Part shown: one piece after another, positions 47,083-54,740 of the stretch | How positions within the stretch are numbered: the stretch's first letter is position 1 | Layout of the letters: each line of letters opens with the position of its first letter | From: Oehlia diaphana | Taxonomy: Eukaryota > Glomeromycota > Glomeromycetes > Glomerales > Glomeraceae | Assembly: GCA_003833135.1 (NCBI GenBank) | Contig: QZLH01000531.1 | Span: forward strand, 9,593-73,592 | Reading direction: 5' to 3' | Length of the DNA stretch: 64,000 nt | The notes under the pieces: model-generated | The model's database searches: none | Told to the model about the DNA's origin: nothing | The model's input: the letters and a program-made list of their open reading frames with translations, nothing else | Position numbers and translations under genes: made by a program

Positions 47083-48163
47083 TTAAACCATTTGAGAGGT
47101 AATTTGGCTACATGCAATTAGTAAAGCATATATCGGATTAGTATAAGCTTCCATAAAATCATTATTACGTCTAATCCATAATTTAATTGTTGAAAATGCA
47201 GTTTCTATCGGTTTATAATCTGAGGAATAAGGGAGAAAAAACACTACATGACATCCTAGTCCTTCTAATAATGAAACAAGATCAGCATCATGATGAATTC
47301 TTGTATTGTCCATTATGATGACACTATTATCACCAGGATATGGATTCATCACAGGTACCTGTATATTGTAATATTGATAAACTATATAAATTATAAAAAT
47401 ATAAATAAAACAAATTATACAAATACAATATTACATACTACTTGATTGAGTACAAAATCAGTAAATTTTTTCCTATTGCATGCACCTTCAAACACATCTA
47501 CAGCAATAACTCCATTCAATGTAAGAGCTGGTAAAATTGTGTAACACTTTTCACGTATAAATACTACTTTTTTATGTGCACGTGTATTATGAGGAGAATA
47601 CCTATATAATCATGATAGGCTTCTCTCATTCTTAGCACTTTCACCAAGAAAAATTAACTGATTTGGAGTATAATTTTTGCCAATTACATCTAAAAAATGC
47701 ACGCGAACAATTTCATTTCTTTCATATACACTTTTCTGTAATTATAAAAAAAAAATAAAAATATCATTAGAATATTACACCTTTACAAATTATCAAATTT
47801 GTTATTTTTATACCTTTTTTGGGTAATTCCTAAGTAATGAAGTAATCTTCAAAGTATAGATACTGAAACTCTTTTTTCTGTAAGATATTCTATTTCATGA
47901 ATTAGTTCATCCAAGTACCAGTCAATTTTGTCTTTTACAAGACTTTAAAGTATAGTCATATCCTCTCAGTTAAAAAGCTTTCGCTTACCAGAGATCTTTT
48001 TAATTGGATTAGTAATACAAGCCCATTTTTTATATAAATCTATTATTCTAGTTACAGAAGATTTGCTCATGTATAATGTATTAGCAATATCTGTAATAGA
48101 AAAACTATTACTGTAAAGATATATAACTCTCCATCACAGATCTTCACTAAATTCTTTAGGCAT
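47083..48163 (-). pseudogene. IS630/Tc1-like DDE transposase, decayed
   Basis: The minus-strand frame starts MPKEFSEDL at 48163 and is followed by an HTH (YSNSFSITDIANTLYMSKSS, then VTRIIDLYKKW). It continues through KDKIDWYLDELIHEIEYL, then exons with VIAVDVFEGACNRKKFTDFV and the catalytic core NSVIIMDNTRIHHDADLVSL followed by VVFFLPYSSDYKPIETAFST. The D of MDN and the E of KPIE are the second and third catalytic residues; KPIE replaces the usual NPIE. Four stops lie in the N-terminal part: a TGA in ED-L-*-W, TGA after KRKLFN, TAA after MTIL and a TGA after VSIL. At least three of these fit CGA-to-TGA or CAA-to-TAA. Not functional. Confidence 0.8.
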
Positions 48164-48610
48164 TCTATTCAAAACATAAATATTTTAGTATAATTTTCGT
48201 ATGTTTGAATAAAATAATAATCAGAATAAAATTATTATTACACTAACAGTAAACTAAAAAATAAGCAGCACACAGTTTTTTTCTATTTAAAACTAAAATA
48301 ATTTGGTATAAAATTTTATTTGAACATATATAAAAGACTAAAAGTTATAATATATTACAGTACATAGAAATGAATCGTGCAGTATTGCTACTAAACCTAA
48401 TGTTGAATCGGCAAAAAATATATATAAAAATGTGCGCTATAATCTCATGATCTTTGTATCACAAAATAATCTGTATATCGATGTATGAAATAAAAAGTTT
48501 TACTAGTACCATTTCACAAAATCACGAGTTTTCGTTAAATATTTATAAATGATTGACAATATGCAGTTTCAAGTAATTTGAAAACCGTGATAATTATTAA
48601 TACCTATAGT

Positions 48611-48907
48611 TAGGGTTATGGTAGTACACCTGTACTAGCAAAATTCTAGTACGTACTGTACTAGCAAAAAATTTTGTACAAGTACTAAGTACACTGTACT
48701 AATATAATTATTACTTTTTAGGATATAATTTAACCATTTTAGGTAGATATCATGTGATTAATATTGTTTATATTTATAAAATTAACCAATAAAATTTATT
48801 AATGGTATGTACTAAAATTGTATTTGTACTAAATTTTCAAGTACAAGTACAGTACTTAGTACTGTACTATACTGTACTAGTACTGTACTAGTACAATTCT
48901 CAACCCT
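48611..48907. mobile_element. GTAC-rich MITE, copy 1 (about 297 bp)
   Basis: Long terminal inverted repeats built of GTACT words: left AGGGTTATGGTAGTACACCT, right ...TACTAGTACAATTCTCAACCCT. Between 48655 and 48879 it matches copy 2 (54516-54740) with a single difference in 225 bp. The middle is AT-rich and non-coding. It adjoins the 4.3-kb transposon on the left and a coding fragment on the right. Confidence 0.75.
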
Positions 48908-48908
48908 G

Positions 48909-48995
48909 CCTGAGCCTATTTGTGAAGTAGTGAATACGCCACCTAAAGAAGCAAATGTCAAGCTCGATTTATCCAAGCCTAGTAGCAACACTAGT
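48909..48995 (+). pseudogene. Left part of a reading frame split by a 3.7-kb insertion
   Basis: Twenty-nine codons starting PEPICEVVNTPPKEANVKL and ending SKPSSNTS. The frame is cut on its left by the GTAC MITE and on its right by the element at 48996-52704. Its last codons ACT AGT are the target-site copy; the same frame resumes at 52705. No family is recognised. Confidence 0.55.
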
Positions 48996-49339
48996 TGAAA
49001 TAAGGCAAATCGGATATATGATAAATCAGCATAAAATCGGCTGAAATTCAGAGATTGTATCAAATTCAGCATATCTGATTTATAGCCAATTCAAAAATTA
49101 ACCAAATTCGTCATATCTGATTTATAACTGATCAAAAATTAACCAAATTCGGCATTTCTAATTTATGGTTGATCATTCGGATTGGCATTTTTACAGATTA
49201 ATTTAAACTTTACTATTTTGAAATTTTTGAAACTTTTTATTGAAACAAGACATTATAATTTTTTTAAATTAGACAACTAGACATTGATATTCTAAACAAG
49301 TTTTGAGTTTTTCGAAACTTTATTAAAAAAAAAATTTTT

Positions 49340-52300
49340 TTCATATTTTTTTGTATGGAATCGGCTCCAAACTGGACACTGATATCTTAAGTTTCAAAAC
49401 TTTATTAAAAAAATGGTTTTTTTTTAACATTCATTCAGCTCCAAATTGAACACTGATATCCCAAATAAGTTTCAAAAAGTTTAAATTTTGAAACTTTATT
49501 AAAAAAAAGGTTTTTTTTTTAACATTTTTTTTGCATGGAATTCAGCTCCAAACTGGACATCAAAAGTTTCAAATAGTTTAAATTTTGAAACTTTTCAAAA
49601 CTTTAATAAAAACGTTACTTTTTAACTTTTTTTTTATTTTATCATAGGGAAATCAGCTCCTACTTGAATACCGAATCTCATAGATAAGTTTCGATTTTTC
49701 AAAACTTTAATAAAAAATGTTACTTTTTAACATTTTTTATTATTTTATTATAGGGAATCGGCTCCTACTTGGATACCGAATCCTATAAGTAAGTTTCGAA
49801 ACTTCTTTAAAAAAAAAATGTTTAGAAATGTTTTTTTTATTATTTTATTATAGGGAATCGGCTTCTACTTGGATACCGAATTCCACAGATAAGTTTCTTT
49901 TTGAAACTTTAATAAAAACGTTACTTTTTAACGTTTTTTTATTTTATCATAGGGAAATCAGCTCCTACTTGGATACTGAATTCCATAGATAAGTTTTGAT
50001 TTTTCAAAACTTTAATAAAAATGTTACTTTTTAACGTTTTTTTTTATTTTTTTTGTAAGGATTTCAGTTCCAGCAGGGATACCGAATCCCAAAGATAAGT
50101 TTCGAAAAAATTTCAAAATTTTAATAAAAAATGTTATTTTTTAACATTTTTCTTTATTATTTTTATTAGGAAAATCAGCTCCTACTTGGATACTGAATCC
50201 CATAGATAAGTTTCAATTTTTCAAAACTTTAATAAAAACGTTACTTTTTAACATTTTTTTTATTTTTTTTGTAGGGATATCGGTTCCAGCATGGATACCG
50301 AATCCCAAAGATAAGTTTCAAAAAAATTTTGAAACTTTAATAAAAAACGTTATTTTTTAACTTTTTTTTTTATTTTTTTGTAGGATATCGATTCCGGTAT
50401 GAATACTGAATCCCATAGATAAGTTTAAAATTTTTGAAACTTTAATAAAAACATTTTTTTTTGTAAGGATTTCGGTTTCAGCATGGATACTGAATCCCAA
50501 AGATAAGTTTTGAAAAAATTTCGAAACTTTAATAAAAAATGTTATTTTTTAACGTTTTTCTTTATTATTTTTATTAGGGAAATTGGCTCTGAAGTTGGAT
50601 ACTGAATTCCATAGATTAGTTTTAAAAAATTTTTTCGAAACTATTAAAAAAAATGTTAAATTTTAACGTTTTTTTTTATTTCATTATAGGGAAATCGGTT
50701 CCTACTTGGATACCGAATTTCACAAATAAGTTTCAAAAAATTTCAAAACTTTAATAAAAAATGTTAAATATTAATGTTTTTTTTTATTTTTATTAGAGAA
50801 ATCAGCTCCTACTTGGATACCGAATCCCATAGATAAGTTTCAATTTTTCGAAACTTTAATAAAAATGTTACTTTTTAACGTTTTTTTTATTTTTTTTGTA
50901 GGGATATCGGTTCTAGCATGGATACTGAATCTCAAAGATAAGTTTCGAAAAAATTTTGAAACTTTATAAAAAACGTTATTTTTTAACATTTTTTTTTTAT
51001 TTTTTTGTAGGAATATCGGTTCTGGCGTGGATACCAAATTCCATAGATAAGTTTTGAAATTTTTCGAAACTTTAAAAAACGTTAATTTTTAACGTTTTTT
51101 TTATTTTTTTTGTAGGGATTTCAGTTCCAGCATGGATACCAAATCCCAAAGATAAGTTTCGAAAAAATTTCAAAACTTTAATAAAAAACGTTATTTTTTA
51201 ACATTTTTCTTTATTATTTTTATTAGGGAAATTAGCTCCGAAGTTGGATATTAAATTCCATAGATTAGTTTTGAAAAATTTTTTCGAAACTATTAAAAAA
51301 AATGTTAAATTTTAACGTTTTTTTATTTTATTATAGGGAAATCGGTTTCTACCTGGATACTGAATTCTACAAATAAGTTTCAAAAAATTTTGAAACTTTA
51401 ATAATAAATGTTAAATATTAACATTTTTTTTTATTTTTATTAGAGAAATCAGCTCCTACTTGGATACCGAATCCCATAGATAAATTTCGAAAAATTTTGA
51501 AACTTTAATAAAAAATGTTAAATATTAACATTTTTTTTTTATTGTTTTTAGGGATATCGATTCTGGCGTGGATACCGAATCCCATAAATAAGTTCCAAAA
51601 AATTTTTTTGAAACTATTAAAAAAATGTTAAATTTTAATGTTTTTTTTATTTTATTATAGGAAATCGGCTTCTACTTGGATACCGAATCCCAAAGATAAA
51701 CTTCAAAAAATTTCAAAACTTTAATAAAAAATGTTAAATATTTAACGTTTTTTTTGATACTGAATCCCAAAGATATGCTTCAAAAAATTTTGAAACTTTA
51801 ATAAAAAACGTTAAATATTTAACATTTTTTTTTATTTTTTTGTAGGAAAATCAGCTCCTACTTGAATACCGAATCCCATAGGTAAGTTTTGAAATTTTTT
51901 GAAACTTTAATAAAAAAAATAAATTTAACATTTTTTTTATTTTTATTATAGGGAAATCGGTTTCTACTTGGATACCGAATCCCAAAGATAAGTTTTGAAA
52001 TTTTTCAAAACTTTAATAATAAAACGTTAAATTTTAACGTTTTTTTTATTTTATTTGTAGAGATATCAGTTTCGGTGTAGGCACCGATATTTCAGGTAAA
52101 GTTTCGAAAGTTTTGTTTCAGAACTTCTTTATTGTTGTAGGAAAATCGGCTCTGAAGTTGGATATCAAATTCCATAGGTAAAGTTTTTTGAAACTTTTTT
52201 GTTTTTATTATGGGAACTCATCTCCTATTTAGATACTGAATTCTTAAAGGTAAAGTTTCAAAATTTACAAAACTTTTTTTTATTATATTTTGTAGGAAAG
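49340..52300 (+). repeat. Tandem array of about 30 units of ~105 bp resembling micro-exon/intron units
   Basis: Each unit has, in order, a T-rich tract ending TATAG, TGTAG or TTAG (acceptor-like), 36-38 nt such as GGAAATCGGCTCCTACTTGG plus ATACCGAATCCCATAG, then ATAAGTTT or GTAAGTTT (donor-like), then two small palindromes (around AAGTTTCGAAACTT and AAAACGTTAATTTAACGTTTT types). The exon-like 36-mer in one frame reads a 12-residue repeat of the form [E/D/K]-I-[G/S]-S-[Y/S]-[L/M]-D-T-E-S-[H/Q]-R. Two unit types (CTCCTACTTGG and TTCCAGCATGG) alternate. Around 50463-51100 and 51112-51650 the order of unit types repeats with a period of about 650 bp. Lengths of 37-38 nt would break the frame, so many copies are decayed. 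Confidence 0.8.
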
Positions 52301-52384
52301 TTGATGCTAAGTGTCATTATTTTCAGTAGTATGAATATTGTGGGGAGTGGGTCAAAATCCAGAAGCTTTATGCAAGAAGAATAA
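52296..52384 (+). pseudogene. Exon-like 3' end of the micro-exon array
   Basis: Directly after the last acceptor-like TTTTGTAG, a coding-like piece reads KVDAKCHYFQ, a TAG, then YEYCGEWVKIQKLYARR and runs on. Its phase continues from the 12-residue repeat frame (..ESHR|KVDAK..). The TAG stands between two residues that would read Q-Q if it were CAG. Peptide composition is protein-like, in contrast to the AT-rich flank. It suggests that the array was the repeat part of a multi-exon gene. Confidence 0.5.
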
Positions 52385-52710
52385 ATATTATTTTATTTTA
52401 TTTTTTGTTATTATTATTATTATACATATAATAAAAATTATGAAATATTATCTGAATTTATTCTGAATTATATCTGAATTTATTCCAAATTTTATAAATT
52501 AATAAATTGTATTTTAACACTAGATTTTGTAGTATTTATTGATTTATATCCGATTTATATCTGATTTCTTATTCTAAATTATATCCGAGTGGCAACCACT
52601 TGGAATCCAAATGAAATATTGCCTTTTAAAAAAATCGGCCATAATTGAGTTATAAATCAGATTAAAATTAAATGATCGATTTCTATCTGATTTGGACCAT
52701 TTTGACTAGT

Positions 52711-53076
52711 GATGGTAAAGACGTCACTTCCTGCAACCACAACTCCAGTTCTGTGTCACTTATATTTACAATAGCTCCTGCTATTAGGACAGATAATTCT
52801 GCCTTTTCACAGCACATTCGTTTATTAAAATCTGTAATAGTAAAACTAAAGTTGTACACCCATCATGTTAGCAACAAACCTGAAGGAACTGCTTTCACGA
52901 AGGGAGTGATAATTGGAACAGCATGCTTATATACAGGCATGAGAACTACACTATATGTGCAGAATGGCGGAACTTCCCAAGAGGGAAAGGTGGCAGTGCA
53001 CGTTCATGTACAAGCAATGAAGGTGCCTACTCTCAAACAAGTTTCTTTGTTTGGCATAAAGGTACTAAATACATAA
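52711..53076 (+). pseudogene. Right part of the split reading frame
   Basis: In frame with the fragment at 48909-48995 once the insertion is removed: DGKDVTSCNHNSSSVSLIFT, then IAPAIRTDNSAFSQHIRLLK and NKPEGTAFTKGVIIGTACLY, stop at 53074-53076. Together at least 150 codons. After about 52915 the frame enters a 71-bp tandem repeat, so the original protein probably ended near there or ran on elsewhere. Family not recognised. Confidence 0.5.
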
Positions 53077-53447
53077 CCAACTCCTCTTCCAGAGTCAGTA
53101 GTCCTTTCAAAGAAAGAAACTCCACTTTCAGGAAGAAAGGGCGAGAAGAGTGGACACACCCATGTATGGAACGGCTGAACCAATTAGAATACACGCCCAT
53201 GTACAGACATGAGGGCAAGGCATTTTACTCATAAGAAAGGATGAAGGGAGTGCTTCATGTACATGTACAGAATGGCGGAACCCTCCACGAGAGAAGGGTG
53301 GCAGTGCACGCTCATATACAGGCAATTATGTACATGTACAGAACAGTGGAACCCTCTACTTAAGAAGTGTGGCAGTGCACGCTCATATACAGGCAATCAT
53401 ATACATGTACAGAATGGCGAAACCCTCTACGAAAGAAAAGTGGCAGA
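52915..53447. repeat. Tandem repeats of about 71 bp (CAGAATGGCGGAACCCTC type)
   Basis: Units beginning GTACATGTACAGAATGGCGG and continuing ...GTGGCAGTGCACGCTCATATAC plus AGGCA occur near 53257, 53328 and 53398, with a more diverged copy near 52922-53020. GC-richer than the flanks, with short open frames on both strands that are by-products of the repeat. Confidence 0.7.
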
Positions 53448-53496
53448 GTGGGATACCACCATATAATATAAATTATATTATATGGTGGTATCCCAC
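53448..53496. repeat. 49-bp near-perfect palindrome
   Basis: GTGGGATACCACCATATAAT followed by ATA pairs with its exact complement at the right around a 3-bp centre (AAT). Its arm contains the ACCACCATATAAT word that is repeated in the adjoining minisatellite. Confidence 0.9.
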
Positions 53497-53507
53497 TTGT
53501 CCTAGAT

Positions 53508-53897
53508 TATAGTATCACCATATAATCTAAATACCACCATATAATCTGAATACCACCATATAATCTAAATACCACCATATAATCTAAATACCACTATATA
53601 GTCTGAATACCACCATATAATCTAAATACCACCGTATAATCTAAATACCATCATATAATCTAATCTGAATATCGCCATATAATCTGGGTAATATAATCTA
53701 ATTACCATCATATAATCTGAATAATATAATCTGAATACCACCATATAATTTGTTTATTTTCTTGTGACGGATATCTATTTTATATTCTAGCCATCTCTTT
53801 AAACTCCTCCTGATATTTATTTCATTTACCACCATATAATCTAACTACCACCCACTATTTAATCTAACTATCACCATATGATCTAAATACCACCATT
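53508..53897. repeat. Minisatellite, about 19-bp unit (ACCACCATATAATCTAAAT)
   Basis: About a dozen close copies of ACCACCATATAATCTAAAT between 53508 and 53750, then a 75-bp unrelated stretch and three or four more diverged copies at 53826-53897. Variants: CTGAAT for CTAAAT, ATCATC and ACCGTA. It continues directly from the palindrome at 53448-53496. Confidence 0.85.
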
Positions 53898-54514
53898 TTC
53901 TTCGTGTTTCTAGTCTGTCTACACGTTAAATTCTATATTGTTGGTACTAGCTTTCCAATCTTCTTTGAATGCCTGGTTTTATAATGAGGATACTGGTCCT
54001 CTTACTCCTCTATGCTAGTTTGGATGCTAGTTTTATTTTGAGAATTCGCGCCTATTTGGTTACCTTTCTAAATGCTAAATAGTATAAAAAAAAGGTGACG
54101 TATGGCGCAGTAAATTCGTGATTAATTTTGGCTGACACTATGCCATAATTTCGGCTGATCTTTAGAGCACATGATTTGGTGGATCCAGCTTAGTGCTACG
54201 ACAGTGACCTGGTAGTATCCTAGAACTCTCCTGGAACTGTCATAGAACCGTCATAGTTCTACTTGTATGCCAGTTTGGATGCTAAATTTATACTGCATCT
54301 TACTGCGCCACGATCATGTGATACTGTTTAGTGCCGGAACACCCTCTGCCATATACTAGTATTACTAATTTTGGCCGACATCCATCAAAAAAAAAATGTA
54401 GTTAGGGTGAGAACCAGTATGAAAACTAGGATGGATTAATCATGTATCTTACTCATGATTTTAGATCGGTCTAGTTTATATTGCCATTCTCTATTACTAC
54501 TACCTACTCGTACC
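53898..54514. other. Spacer with a possible small inverted-repeat element
   Basis: No gene is seen. An 11-bp perfect inverted pair TGGCGCAGTAA (about 54102-54112) and TTACTGCGCCA (about 54300-54310) encloses 210 bp that includes repeated words such as AATTTTGGC(T/C)GACA; it may be another MITE relic. Confidence 0.4.
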
Positions 54515-54515
54515 N

Positions 54516-54740
54516 ACTGTACTAGCAAAAAATTTTGTACAAGTACTAAGTACACTGTACTAATATAATTATTACTTTTTAGGATATAATTTAACCATTT
54601 TAGGTAGATATCATGTGATTAATATTGTTTATATTTATAAAATTAACCAATAAAATTTATTAATGGTATGTACTAAAATTGTATTTGTACTAAATTTTCA
54701 AGTACAAGTACAATACTTAGTACTGTACTATACTGTACTA
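54516..54740. mobile_element. GTAC-rich MITE, copy 2 (225 bp)
   Basis: Matches 48655-48879 with one base difference (G to A in GTACAGTAC). The outer parts of the TIRs seen in copy 1 are missing; a single N at 54515 lies exactly at its left border, so this may be a truncated insertion or a contig junction. Confidence 0.75.

Larger units (their letters stand above)
44343..48602. mobile_element. 4.3-kb TIR transposon with two convergent decayed genes
   Basis: The left end (44343-44400) and right end (48541-48602) are inverted repeats of about 60 bp with few mismatches; both share the core GTTTTCAAATTACTTGAAAC followed by TGCAT. Inside lie a plus-strand accessory gene and a minus-strand IS630/Tc1-like transposase, tail to tail with about 150 bp between stops. 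A 502-N gap (45018-45519) interrupts the first gene. Both genes carry several stops, so this copy cannot move by itself. The exact outer border and target duplication are not clear (a TA-type target would be expected for the superfamily). Confidence 0.8.
48996..52704. mobile_element. 3.7-kb TIR element carrying a micro-exon-like tandem array
   Basis: It is bounded by ACTAGT on both sides (48990-48995 and 52705-52710), which fits a 6-bp target duplication. The ends are imperfect inverted repeats of about 32 bp: TGAAATAAGGCAAATCGGAT at the left, and CAAAATGGTCCAAATCAGAT on the complement at the right. Subterminal copies of ATCTGATTTATA occur in both orientations (49064-49200, 52540-52690), as transposase-binding repeats often do. 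No transposase is found. Removing the element and one ACTAGT joins two coding fragments in frame, which independently supports both borders. Confidence 0.75.

Noticed and set aside
50840..51037. 65-codon minus-strand frame in the 105-bp array
   Set aside because: It reads through intron-like poly-A/T parts; the plus-strand cores carry the conserved pattern.
53033..53466. Several overlapping short frames on both strands
   Set aside because: They are by-products of the 71-bp tandem repeat, which is stop-poor because it is GC-richer.
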